Part shown: one piece after another, positions 7,232-12,891 of the stretch
Position numbering within the stretch: position 1 is the first letter of the stretch
How the letters are laid out: each line of letters begins with the position of its first letter
Assembly: GCA_038233555.1 (NCBI GenBank)
Contig: JBBSLT010000060.1
Span: 1-12,891, forward strand
Length of the DNA stretch: 12,891 nt
Direction of reading: 5' to 3'
DNA from: JADDRA01 sp038233555
GTDB lineage: Bacteria; Actinomycetota; Acidimicrobiia; Acidimicrobiales; CADCSY01
The notes under the pieces: model-generated
What the model was told of the DNA's origin: nothing
Databases searched by the model: none
Seen by the model: only the letters and a program-made list of their open reading frames with translations
Made by a program: the position numbers and the translations under genes

Positions 7232-7434
7232 CGGGGGACCTCCATGGCGACAGGTGCGCCGCTCCGGCCCACCGAGGAGGACAGCTCGACGTCGTCCTCG
7301 GCCACCAGATCGAAACGGGCGAAGCCGACCTCGTCGTCATGGACACGATCGATCGCCCGCCCGACGGCGGCCGCAGCGACGAAGACCACACCGAGGACCA
7401 GCACGAACGCGACCAGACGAGCGGCCACGCTCAC
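7228..7434 (-). CDS. Small single-pass membrane protein between copZ and copA
   Basis: A 68-residue protein. It has one N-terminal hydrophobic helix (about 7-25, LVAFVLVLGVVFVAAAAVG) preceded by an Arg, then a short tail rich in Asp/Glu (VHDDEVGFARFDLVAEDDVE). The topology could be a signal anchor with the tail outside. There is no CxxC or Met-rich motif; the one His and the acidic residues are the only possible metal ligands. It begins at a GTG that overlaps the copZ stop as GTGA and ends in ATGA over the copA start. This double four-base overlap is the best evidence that it is translated. From memory, larger secreted or anchored proteins with a similar N-terminus sit in actinobacterial copper operons. 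This may be a short or cut-down member. Function unknown; a role in copper handling at the membrane is inferred from position. Confidence 0.7.
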   Translation of the reverse strand: MSVAARLVAFVLVLGVVFVAAAAVGRAIDRVHDDEVGFARFDLVAEDDVELSSSVGRSGAPVAMEVPR

Positions 7435-7637
7435 GACGTCTGGAAACCGGCTTCGACGATCGCCGACCGGACCGCGCTCTCGTCGACGTCGTCACCCGTT
7501 ACCGTGACCTTGCCGCTGTCGAGGTCGACCTCGACAGCGTCGACGCCGGCTACCTCGCCCACCTCCTCGCTCACCATGGCGACGCAGCTGTGGCAGGTCA
7601 TGCCCTGGACGTTGTAGGACTGCACGTTGGTGCTCAT
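7431..7637 (-). CDS. copZ: CopZ-like copper chaperone (HMA domain)
   Basis: A 68-residue free-standing heavy-metal-associated domain, the usual size of CopZ. It binds Cu(I) with Cys15 and Cys18 in GMTCHSC and hands it to CopA in the cytoplasm. The ferredoxin-like fold is visible: VQSYNVQGMTC, a helix CVAMVSEEVGEV, the strands VDAVEVDLDSGKVTVTG, and a second helix ending IVEAGF. The ATG at 7637 has AAGGAGT at a good distance, so this is the well-translated first gene of the operon. The next gene overlaps it by four bases. Upstream lie a candidate promoter and two CsoR-like operators. The alternative is an MerP-like mercury protein, but the copper-type ATPase partner argues against it. Confidence 0.93.
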   Translation of the reverse strand: MSTNVQSYNVQGMTCHSCVAMVSEEVGEVAGVDAVEVDLDSGKVTVTGDDVDESAVRSAIVEAGFQTS

Positions 7638-7648
7638 CTCGCACTCCT

Positions 7649-7664
7649 TACCTGGGCGGGGTAT
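7649..7664. promoter_or_regulatory. CsoR-like operator, copy 1 (copZ leader)
   Basis: TACCTGGGCGGGGTAT on the plus strand. It is an imperfect palindrome with TACC and GGTA ends and a G-rich centre, the form of copper-responsive CsoR sites. It matches copy 2 at 14 of 16 positions. It falls in the inferred copZ leader, just upstream of and touching the ribosome site, so a bound repressor would block transcription at its start. Confidence 0.6.
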
Positions 7665-7676
7665 CTGACAAGCTTC

Positions 7677-7705
7677 ATCCTACCCACCGCTCGGCATTTT
7701 GTACA
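7677..7705 (-). promoter_or_regulatory. Candidate promoter of the copper operon
   Basis: On the minus strand TGTACA (-35, bases 7705-7700) and TAGGAT (-10, bases 7682-7677) are separated by exactly 17 bases. The -10 differs from the sigma-70-type consensus at two positions, and so does the -35. Transcription would start near 7670, giving a leader of about 33 nt to copZ. The promoter lies exactly between the two CsoR-like operators, which supports it. Confidence 0.45.
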
Positions 7706-7706
7706 G

Positions 7707-7722
7707 TACCAGGGGGGGGTAT
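7707..7722. promoter_or_regulatory. CsoR-like operator, copy 2 (upstream of -35)
   Basis: TACCAGGGGGGGGTAT on the plus strand, with the same TACC...GGTAT frame and length as copy 1. It lies 58 bp away from copy 1 and one base upstream of the -35. It contains a run of eight G. CsoR tetramers are known to bind such G-tract pseudo-palindromes (TACCC...GGGGTA) ahead of copZA operons. No csoR gene is in this window. Confidence 0.65.
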
Positions 7723-7774
7723 TCGTATCGGTCCGACTGGTCCGCTGGGCACCGAGATCGTCCACAATGGCTCG

Positions 7775-8800
7775 ATGCCTCGGAAAATTGCCCTACTGAC
7801 AGGAGCCACCGGGTTCATCGCCTCTCACCTCCTTCCCGCTCTGCTTGGCCATGGCTGGTCGGTCCGGGCTTGCGGTCGCCGCCCCCGGCCCGACTGGTTC
7901 CCCGAAGAGGTCGACTATCGGTCTGTGGATCTGTCCCAGCGGGAGGGAATGGAGGCGCTATACGAGGGGGTCACCCACCTGTTCCACCTGGCCGGGGCGT
8001 CCAGCTCGACCTCCACCGACGAGGAGATGCACCGCTTCAACGTGGTAGCCACCCGCAACCTGCTGTCGGCAGCTCCGACGGACTTGGAACGGGTCCTGTA
8101 CATGAGCTCGACGTCGGTGTACGGCGAGGCGGTCCCGCTGCCGATCCCAGTTCGAGAGGACGTCGAGCCCTCTCCCAGCCGGACCTACGGCAAGGCCAAG
8201 TGGAAGGCCGAGCAGGAGGTGTGGGCCCAGGGCGAGGCCGGAATGCCGGTGGTCGTGCTACGTCCGGTTTCGGTCTTCGGCCCCGGCAACACCAAGCTCT
8301 TGGGAAGCGCCGTCCTCGACACCGCCATGGAGGCCTGGGCCGGCCGCAGCACCCTGGTGGTCCATGCTCGCCCCGTCGAGCAGCGGTTGGTCCACATCGA
8401 CGACCTGGTTCAGGCCACCCTGCACCTGGCTGGGCCCGAGGGGGCGGTGGGTCAGGCCTACAACATCGTGGCCGACGATTATCCCTCCAGCCACGAGGTG
8501 GCCCGCATCCTGGCCGACGCCTTCGACATGGTGGTCGTGCTGGACGACGACCCGCACTGCGGGCCCGGCTACGAGGAACGGGCGTCCATCCACGGCCAGA
8601 TGCTCGAGCAGGGGATGCAACCCGACATCCTGCTCACCGAGCAGCGCTTCCGCTTCATGGGCAAGACCAACCGCAACAACCGGCTGAGCATCGACGCTCT
8701 GTTGGCCACGGGCTTCCGCCTCACCCGGGGAGACCTGGAGCCAGCCATCCGACAGACCATCGAGTGGTACCGGCAGAACCGCTGGGTCATCAGCCGCTGA
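7775..8800 (+). CDS. NAD-dependent epimerase/dehydratase (extended SDR)
   Basis: A 341-residue extended short-chain dehydrogenase, the usual length for nucleotide-sugar epimerases and dehydratases. The NAD-binding motif TGATGFI is at 9-15, and HLAGASSST (71-79) closes the cofactor site. The catalytic set is Ser111/Ser112 in MSSTSVYG and Tyr138-Lys142 in TYGKAK. LRPVSVFGPGN (162-172) and VHIDDLVQATLHLA are typical of the substrate-side region. The C-terminus (GFRLTRGDLEPAIRQTIEWYRQNRW) is the usual end of GDP/UDP-sugar enzymes. The substrate cannot be read from sequence, and no sugar-pathway gene is adjacent. The ATG at 7775 gives the correct N-terminus, but the ribosome site is poor, so expression may be low. 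It is divergent from the copper operon, and operator copy 2 is 52 bp upstream, so copper control of this gene is possible but unproven. Confidence 0.92.
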   Translation: MPRKIALLTGATGFIASHLLPALLGHGWSVRACGRRPRPDWFPEEVDYRSVDLSQREGMEALYEGVTHLFHLAGASSSTSTDEEMHRFNVVATRNLLSAAPTDLERVLYMSSTSVYGEAVPLPIPVREDVEPSPSRTYGKAKWKAEQEVWAQGEAGMPVVVLRPVSVFGPGNTKLLGSAVLDTAMEAWAGRSTLVVHARPVEQRLVHIDDLVQATLHLAGPEGAVGQAYNIVADDYPSSHEVARILADAFDMVVVLDDDPHCGPGYEERASIHGQMLEQGMQPDILLTEQRFRFMGKTNRNNRLSIDALLATGFRLTRGDLEPAIRQTIEWYRQNRWVISR

Positions 8801-8805
8801 GCGGC
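8793..8805. terminator. Short hairpin over the epimerase stop codon
   Basis: GCCGC TGA GCGGC is a perfect five-pair stem with the stop codon as loop. It sits in the narrow junction between two convergent genes, where only 14 bp separate the stops. No T-tract is present, so it is at best a weak two-way terminator. Confidence 0.3.
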
Positions 8806-8814
8806 CCGGAGAGG

Positions 8815-10617
8815 TTACGAGCCCAGCTCCTCGGCCAGGGCCAGCCAGCGCTCCTCCACCCGGTTCAGATGAGCCTCGGCGTCGGCCAGCGACTGGGAGA
8901 TCTGTGTGATCACGGTGTGGTCGGTGACGGTTGCCATCTCCGTGACCAGACGGTCTCGGTCTGCCGCCGCCTCGGCCAGCTCGCGCTCGGCGCGTGCCAA
9001 GAGGCGCCGCACCGTGCTAGGTGAACGCACCTTGGCCGGGACCACCGGGGTAGCCATGCTCGAGACGTCGGAGTCCGATTCCCGACCCGGGCTCTCGTCC
9101 GGAGACGGTGCCGCCGGCCGCTCCCCTACGGACGGGGCCGTACCTCGCGAGGTGATCGACGTCCGGGCGGCGGCGTAGCCGGCGTAGCCGCCCGGGGCGA
9201 GGTTTCCCCGGCCCTGGCCGTCCAACACCAGGACGTCTTCGACCGTGCGCTCCAGCAAGGCACGGTCGTGGCTGACCACCACCACCGTGCCCGGCCACGT
9301 GTCCAGGTGGTCCTCCAGCGCACGCAGAGTGTCAAGGTCGAGGTCGTTGCTGGGCTCGTCGAGCAACAGCACGTTGGGCAGTCCGGCCAGCACCAACAGC
9401 AGCTGCAGGCGCCGCTGCTCGCCCCCGGACAAGGTCCCCACGGGCGCCCACTGGGCGTCGGTGTCGAACCAGAAGCGCTCCATGAGGCGGGCCTGCATCC
9501 AACTTGGCTGGCGGTGCGGACCGGCGACGGCGTCTCGTACCCGCAGGTCCGGGTCGAGGTCTCGGCCCGTCTGATCGTAGTAGCCGAGACGGACCGTCGG
9601 GCCTGTCTCCACGTGCCCGGCGGAGGGCGTCAGGCGGCCGGCGATGACGTCAAGGAGGGTGGACTTGCCCGACCCGTTAGGTCCCACCAGGCCGAGGCGA
9701 TCACCGGGACCGAGGTCGAGTTCGAGGCTTTCGAACAGGGCCGGTTGGGCGCCGAAGTGGTGCCCAACGTCGTGGAGCTGGACGACCTTGTCGCCCAGGC
9801 GGGGTGTGCCCTCCCACTGGCCGCCGCCGGCCAGGTCCAAGTCACCGGGGCGGTCAACGGTGGGGCCACGTCCCTCCACGATGGCGGTAGCCGAGGCGAT
9901 GCGGGACTTGGGCTTGCGGGTGCGGGCCGGCGCACCCCGGCGCAACCAGGCCAACTCGGCGCGTGCCAGGTTCCGCCGCACCGACTCAGCCGCCGCCTCC
10001 TGCTCGGCTCGCTCGGCGCCGGCCGCCAGATAGGCGGCGTAGCCCCCGTCGTGCAGGTAGCCCCGGCCCCGGTCAAGCTCGAGAATGCGGGTGCTCACCC
10101 GGTCCAGCACATGACGGTCGTGGGTGACCACCACCAGCCCTCCCCGAAACCGAGCCAGGCGATCCTCCAACCAGGCGATGGCGTCGAGGTCGAGGTGGTT
10201 GGTGGGTTCGTCCAACACCAGGAGGTCGACCTCGTCCACTAGCACCCGAGCCAGCGCCACCCGCTTGGCCTGGCCGCCCGAGAGCGTGACCACGTCGGCG
10301 TCGACCAGGCCACCCATGCCGATTCGCTCGAGGATGGCGGCCGCTTCCCAGTGGGAGCCCACCGCCGAGCGCACATCGCCCGGCGGAAGGGCGGGACGCT
10401 GGGCCAGGAAACCCACCCGCACATCGCGTCCCCGCCGGACGGTGCCCTCCTCCGGATCCTCGACGCCGGCCAAGACCCGCAGCAGGGTCGACTTGCCAGT
10501 CCCGTTGCGACCCACCACGCCGAGGCGGTCGCCGACGTGCACGGTGAGGGAGAGGTCCTCGAACAACGGCCGGTCGGGGCGGCGCGCCGCCGCCTTGGCC
10601 AGGTCCACCAGGATCAC
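8815..10617 (-). CDS. ABC-F family ATPase, Uup-like
   Basis: A 600-residue soluble protein with two ABC ATPase domains and no membrane segments, as in ABC-F proteins that act on ribosomes. Domain 1: Walker A GRNGTGKST (36-44), signature LSGGQ (112-116), Walker B with DEPTNHLD (136-143), switch His166. Domain 2: Walker A GPNGSGKST (312-320), signature LSGGE (396-400), Walker B with DEPSNDLD (420-427), His450. The linker between them (about 205-245) carries ELAWLRRGAPARTRKPKSRI, the ABC-F signature linker in its Uup form. After domain 2 comes a disordered Ser/Pro/Glu stretch (about 488-532), then a C-terminal coiled coil (about 535-598, ending EERWLALAEEL). The coiled coil is typical of Uup, which binds DNA and ribosomes in E. 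coli. The start is a GTG with a weak ribosome site (CCGGAG touching it). It is probably a housekeeping protein; antibiotic resistance is not indicated, because resistance ABC-F proteins have a longer linker. Confidence 0.94.
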   Translation of the reverse strand: MILVDLAKAAARRPDRPLFEDLSLTVHVGDRLGVVGRNGTGKSTLLRVLAGVEDPEEGTVRRGRDVRVGFLAQRPALPPGDVRSAVGSHWEAAAILERIGMGGLVDADVVTLSGGQAKRVALARVLVDEVDLLVLDEPTNHLDLDAIAWLEDRLARFRGGLVVVTHDRHVLDRVSTRILELDRGRGYLHDGGYAAYLAAGAERAEQEAAAESVRRNLARAELAWLRRGAPARTRKPKSRIASATAIVEGRGPTVDRPGDLDLAGGGQWEGTPRLGDKVVQLHDVGHHFGAQPALFESLELDLGPGDRLGLVGPNGSGKSTLLDVIAGRLTPSAGHVETGPTVRLGYYDQTGRDLDPDLRVRDAVAGPHRQPSWMQARLMERFWFDTDAQWAPVGTLSGGEQRRLQLLLVLAGLPNVLLLDEPSNDLDLDTLRALEDHLDTWPGTVVVVSHDRALLERTVEDVLVLDGQGRGNLAPGGYAGYAAARTSITSRGTAPSVGERPAAPSPDESPGRESDSDVSSMATPVVPAKVRSPSTVRRLLARAERELAEAAADRDRLVTEMATVTDHTVITQISQSLADAEAHLNRVEERWLALAEELGS

Positions 10618-10668
10618 TCCGGAAGGCTACGGGGAAACCGCTGCGGGACCCGGCGCTACGATCGAGTC

Positions 10669-11493
10669 GTGCAGGTGAAGGTCGGTTGCGAGTTCCGCCA
10701 TCGAGCGGACTGGCCGACGCCCTCGGTGTGGCAGGTGCGGCCCCGACCGGAAGGACCGCATCGACTGTTGGAGCAGAGCTGGGGAGTCTCACCCTCGGTG
10801 ACCATGACCGACTACGTCGATCTCTTCGGCAACCTCTGTGACCGCTTCACCCTCCCCCCCGGATACAGCACCGTCCGCTACGACGCCGTCGTCGAGGTGC
10901 CCGGCATCCTCGACGATGCCGACCTCGATGTCGTGCAGGTCCCGGTCGAGGACCTTCCCGACAATGCCCTCGTCTACCTCCTGCCGTCACGCCTGTGCCT
11001 GTCCAACGTGCTCGCCGACCAGACATGGGAGCTGTTCGGCAACGGGCCGACGGGGTGGCGCCGGGTGCAGGCGGTATGCGACTGGGTCCATGACAACATC
11101 CGCTACGACGACTCCCAGAGCACCCCCCTGACCACCTCCCTCGACGTGTGGCAGCAGCGGACCGGCGTCTGTCGCGACTTCACCCAGATGGCCGTCACCT
11201 TCTGTCGCAGCCTCAACATCCCCGCCCGCTACGTCTTCGGGTACCTTCCCGACATCGGGGTGCCCGACCCCGGCTACCCCATGGATTTCTGCGCCTGGTT
11301 CGAGGCCTACCTCGGCGACCGCTGGTGGACCTTCGATCCCCGCAACAACGAACGCCGCACCGGGCGGGTGGTGATCGGTTGCGGCCGGGATGCGGTCGAC
11401 GTCGCCATGGTCACCACCTACGGTGCGCCGGTGCTCGAACAGATGACGGTGTGGGCCGGCGAGCACTCTGCCGACAAGCACTTCGGACGCTAG
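10669..11493 (+). CDS. Transglutaminase-like (TGc) protein with Cys in place of the catalytic His
   Basis: A 274-residue protein of the bacterial transglutaminase-like superfamily, whose members are mostly cysteine peptidases or amidases. The N-terminal half (about 1-115) is a beta-rich domain common in these proteins. The core follows: AVCDWVHDNIRYD (135-147), then the nucleophile Cys168 in RTGVCRDFTQMAV, then RYVFGYLPDIGVP, then MDFCAWFEAYLGDRWWTFDPRNN. In the classic triad the second residue is His in a DFHAWFE-like motif. Here it is Cys208, while Asp223 in TFDP is kept. Activity may therefore be lost or changed; related proteins with Ser or Ala at this position exist in my memory, so this may be a subfamily trait. 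No signal peptide is seen, so it is cytoplasmic. The GTG at 10669 is chosen because the conserved N-terminal strand follows; the GTG at 10675 is equally possible. It lies 51 bp from the divergent ABC-F gene. Confidence 0.85.
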   Translation: MQVKVGCEFRHRADWPTPSVWQVRPRPEGPHRLLEQSWGVSPSVTMTDYVDLFGNLCDRFTLPPGYSTVRYDAVVEVPGILDDADLDVVQVPVEDLPDNALVYLLPSRLCLSNVLADQTWELFGNGPTGWRRVQAVCDWVHDNIRYDDSQSTPLTTSLDVWQQRTGVCRDFTQMAVTFCRSLNIPARYVFGYLPDIGVPDPGYPMDFCAWFEAYLGDRWWTFDPRNNERRTGRVVIGCGRDAVDVAMVTTYGAPVLEQMTVWAGEHSADKHFGR

Positions 11494-11557
11494 AACGGGC
11501 CTGGGCGCTCGCACCGACATGCACAGTGACCAGGTGGCGATCGCCCCCGTGGGCAGC

Positions 11558-11577
11558 GCCGGGACCGTTGGCCCGGC
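11558..11577. terminator. Candidate bidirectional hairpin between convergent genes
   Basis: GCCGGG and CCCGGC pair. Inside them CC and GG pair around GTT with one bulged A, giving about eight pairs and a three-base loop. It lies in the 141-bp gap between the transglutaminase-like gene and the TetR gene, which face each other. No T-tract follows on either side; in high-GC actinobacteria terminators often lack one. Nothing else is recognisable in this gap. Confidence 0.4.
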
Positions 11578-11634
11578 CTTGGGGTGGTGGCGTGCGTGGA
11601 GGATCCTGTACAGGCGGCGTCGTAGTGGCGCCGC

Positions 11635-12279
11635 TCATCCAGATGTCGGATCCGGGAGGCGGTTCTCGACATCCGGCGGCGGTGCTTGCGGCGCGACGAT
11701 CCCCGCCAAAAGCCAACGCAGCCCTCTATCGAAGTTCTCCCGCAGTTCCTCGGCGGGCACCACCGGCTCCGAGCCGGGTTCGATCGGGGGGCGGGTGGCG
11801 AAGGCGGCAAAGCCGATCGTGTAGACGATCAGCACCCGTAGCGCCTCCTGCGCCTGCTTCGCTCGTACGCCGGTCCGGTCGAGAAGCTCGAGCATGATGG
11901 CGCCGAGGTGCTGCGCGTTGGACCCGCGGGCGCCTTGGCGGGCGAGGTAGAGCGATACGAGATCTCGGTGGTCGAGTAGGACCGCGTAGGTGGACGCCAT
12001 GACGCCATGCAGGCCGTCGATGGGGTTTTCGGCCCCCAGCGCAGATTCCTCGACTTGAAGGAGAACTTCCTCGAGAACGTGGTCGAGGACATCGTCCAAG
12101 AGCGCCGTCTTGCTGTCCACGTGGCTGTAGAGGGCGTTGGGGGCGACCTCCAGGCGCTCAGCCAAGGCCCGCATGGTGAACGCCTCCAGGGCCACCTCGG
12201 CCAGCAGCTCCTGGGCGGCTGCGATGACGCGCGCATGACTCAACCCGGCCCGCTGGCCAGGCGTTCGTCGTCTCTTCAC
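11635..12279 (-). CDS. TetR-family transcriptional repressor
   Basis: A 214-residue DNA-binding regulator. The N-terminal helix-turn-helix (about 14-60) reads SHARVIAAAQELLAEVALEAFTMRALAERL and then EVAPNALYSHVDSKTALLDDVL, with the recognition helix at about 46-54. The NALYSHV.SK.ALLD sequence is close to the TetR(D)-type group. The C-terminal ligand and dimer domain (about 80-200) includes LYLARQGARGSNAQHLGAIMLELLDRTGV. Its ligand is unknown. The open frame runs upstream to 12345, but that would enter the divergent promoter. The GTG at 12279 gives a normal N-terminus of basic residues (KRRRTPGQR) before the first helix. The ribosome site is weak. Divergent from an alpha/beta hydrolase gene with two palindromic boxes in the shared 64-bp gap, it most likely represses that gene and itself. 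Confidence 0.92.
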   Translation of the reverse strand: MKRRRTPGQRAGLSHARVIAAAQELLAEVALEAFTMRALAERLEVAPNALYSHVDSKTALLDDVLDHVLEEVLLQVEESALGAENPIDGLHGVMASTYAVLLDHRDLVSLYLARQGARGSNAQHLGAIMLELLDRTGVRAKQAQEALRVLIVYTIGFAAFATRPPIEPGSEPVVPAEELRENFDRGLRWLLAGIVAPQAPPPDVENRLPDPTSG

Positions 12280-12280
12280 C

Positions 12281-12309
12281 TTGTGTACTGTACGCTGTCC
12301 AGCTAAGTT
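12281..12309 (+). promoter_or_regulatory. Tentative promoter of the hydrolase gene
   Basis: TTGTGT (12281-12286) and TAAGTT (12304-12309) are 17 bases apart. Each matches the sigma-70-type consensus at only about three of six positions. Box 1 would fill the spacer and box 2 would begin at the end of the -10, which fits repression, but the hexamers are weak. Confidence 0.25.
12287..12301 (-). promoter_or_regulatory. TetR operator box 1
   Basis: On the minus strand the bases read TGGACAGCGTACAGT. It matches box 2 (on the plus strand) at 13 of 15 positions. The core TGGAC-N3-GTACA is a palindrome with one mismatch. It lies next to the tetR start. Confidence 0.6.
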
Positions 12310-12323
12310 GGACGGCGTCCAGT
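12309..12323 (+). promoter_or_regulatory. TetR operator box 2
   Basis: TGGACGGCGTCCAGT. The core TGGAC-GGC-GTCCA (12309-12321) has perfect inverted arms. It lies 20 bp, or two DNA turns, centre to centre from box 1, a spacing that places two repressor dimers on the same face. It sits just upstream of the hydrolase ribosome site. Confidence 0.65.
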
Positions 12324-12330
12324 TCATTCG

Positions 12331-12338
12331 AGGAGGAG
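12331..12338 (+). promoter_or_regulatory. Strong ribosome binding site of the hydrolase gene
   Basis: AGGAGGAG lies a few bases before the ATG at 12344. It fixes the start and indicates strong translation once the gene is derepressed. Confidence 0.8.
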
Positions 12339-12343
12339 AACCC

Positions 12344-12891
12344 ATGTCGATCGCAGCCGCTCAGGTCACCGGCGTCGCCGCCGGTGTGCCGTTCGTCGCC
12401 ATCCCGCCCATCACCCAGCCCGGTGCTTCGACGCCGATCGTGGTGGCTTGGCACCTGATGGACCCGCCTCGCACGGAGACGGCGTTTGCCGCCGCCCTCC
12501 CGCTACGGGGCCTCGACGCCTGGCGCATCTATCTAGGTCTGCCTATGTGCGGGTCGCGCACTCCACCGGGCGGGGCCGAGGAGCTCATGCGCCTCGGTTA
12601 CGAGGATGCGGTCCTCAACCTGCACCGTCCGATCATTTCTCAGGCGGCGGAGGAGCTCGGGCCTGCGTTGGCCGACCTACGCAACCAGTTCGACCTCGGC
12701 GACGGGCCCGTGGGCGTCCTGGGCGGATCGATGGGCTCGGCGGTGGCCCAAGTCGTCATGGCCGAGGGCTCCATCGACGTCAGCGCTGGCGTCTTGGTGA
12801 GCCCGGTGGTGCAGCTTCGCCCCGTGGTGGATGCGCTGGGGCGGCTCTACGACATCACCTACCCATGGTCCCCAGCGTCGCTGGAGGTGGC
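12344..12891 (+). CDS. Alpha/beta hydrolase, N-terminal part (cut by window edge)
   Basis: The first 182 residues of a protein that runs off the right edge. The central nucleophile elbow is GVLGGSMGSAVAQVV, with the likely catalytic Ser129 in G-G-S-M-G. The strand before it and the helix after it are as in alpha/beta hydrolases. Upstream, TPIVVAWHLMDPPRTETAFAA (30-50) looks like the first core strand and the oxyanion region, and GLDAWRIYLGLPMCG (56-70) is the next strand. The family's Asp and His would lie beyond the window. The substrate cannot be told; an esterase-like role is an inference. A strong ribosome site precedes the ATG. Divergent from the TetR gene, it is probably the target of that repressor, so it may be induced by its own substrate or a related compound. 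Confidence 0.85.
   Translation, partial: MSIAAAQVTGVAAGVPFVAIPPITQPGASTPIVVAWHLMDPPRTETAFAAALPLRGLDAWRIYLGLPMCGSRTPPGGAEELMRLGYEDAVLNLHRPIISQAAEELGPALADLRNQFDLGDGPVGVLGGSMGSAVAQVVMAEGSIDVSAGVLVSPVVQLRPVVDALGRLYDITYPWSPASLEV

Noticed and set aside
7701..7709. GTACAGTAC at the copper promoter and its reverse complement at 12285-12293 in the TetR gap, suggesting a shared regulator.
   Set aside because: The match is only nine bases and does not include the TGGAC half-site of the TetR boxes. In each place it is explained by another element, so it is most likely chance.
9268..10242. Open frame of 324 codons antisense to the ABC-F gene.
   Set aside because: It mirrors the ABC-F codons, has no recognisable motif and no start signals.
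8815..10617. ABC-F protein as an antibiotic resistance factor.
   Set aside because: The short Uup-type linker and C-terminal coiled coil fit the housekeeping branch, and no resistance context is present.
11519..11824. Open frame starting MHSDQVAIAPVG in the gap before the TetR gene.
   Set aside because: It lacks a ribosome site, runs into the antisense of tetR and turns into Arg/Gly-rich sequence. The gap is better read as a convergent junction with a hairpin.
1..12891. Mobile element, prophage, CRISPR array, tRNA or rRNA.
   Set aside because: I found no transposase, integrase, terminal repeats, spaced direct repeats, tRNA-like clover-leaf segment or rRNA-like segment by reading both strands. 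A tRNA or Rfam scan would be needed to exclude them fully.

Overview
The window is high-GC chromosomal DNA with short intergenic gaps, GTG and ATG starts, and overlapping or nearly abutting genes. Together with the protein types (KimA-like permease, Uup-like ABC-F protein, TIGR01777 epimerase, CsoR-style operators), this suggests an actinobacterium, possibly of the Acidimicrobiia. That placement is an inference from sequence style, not a measured relationship.

Layout: (1) 2-736, the C-terminal end of a KimA-like permease, convergent with and overlapping a small four-helix membrane protein of unknown function (720-1289, minus). (2) 1290-1559, a gap holding the in-frame remnant of a nucleotidyltransferase of the MNT type. 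(3) 1560-3314 (minus), arginyl-tRNA synthetase, divergent from an OsmC-type peroxidase gene and a TIGR01777 nucleotide-sugar-epimerase-like gene (3437-4788, plus). (4) 4785-4948, the relic of an FAD-dependent oxidoreductase that once overlapped the epimerase gene. (5) 4949-7637 (minus), a copper-export operon copZ - small membrane protein - copA, with 4-bp overlaps at both junctions. (6) 7638-7774, its control region, with a candidate promoter bracketed by two copies of a 16-bp CsoR-like operator. (7) 7775-8800 (plus), an NAD-dependent epimerase/dehydratase. (8) 8815-10617 (minus), an Uup-like ABC-F ATPase, divergent from a transglutaminase-like protein (10669-11493, plus) that lacks the usual catalytic histidine. 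(9) 11635-12279 (minus), a TetR-family repressor divergent from an alpha/beta hydrolase (12344 to the window end). The 64-bp gap between them holds two copies of one operator box, on opposite strands, centred 20 bp apart.

The best-supported functional units are the copper operon with its twin operators and the TetR-hydrolase pair with its paired boxes. The other genes are ordinary housekeeping or stress genes. I see no phage, insertion sequence, CRISPR array, tRNA or rRNA, and no clear new defence or biosynthetic system. The most interesting points are the two operator arrays, the Cys-for-His transglutaminase, the small protein coupled between copZ and copA, and the two gene relics.
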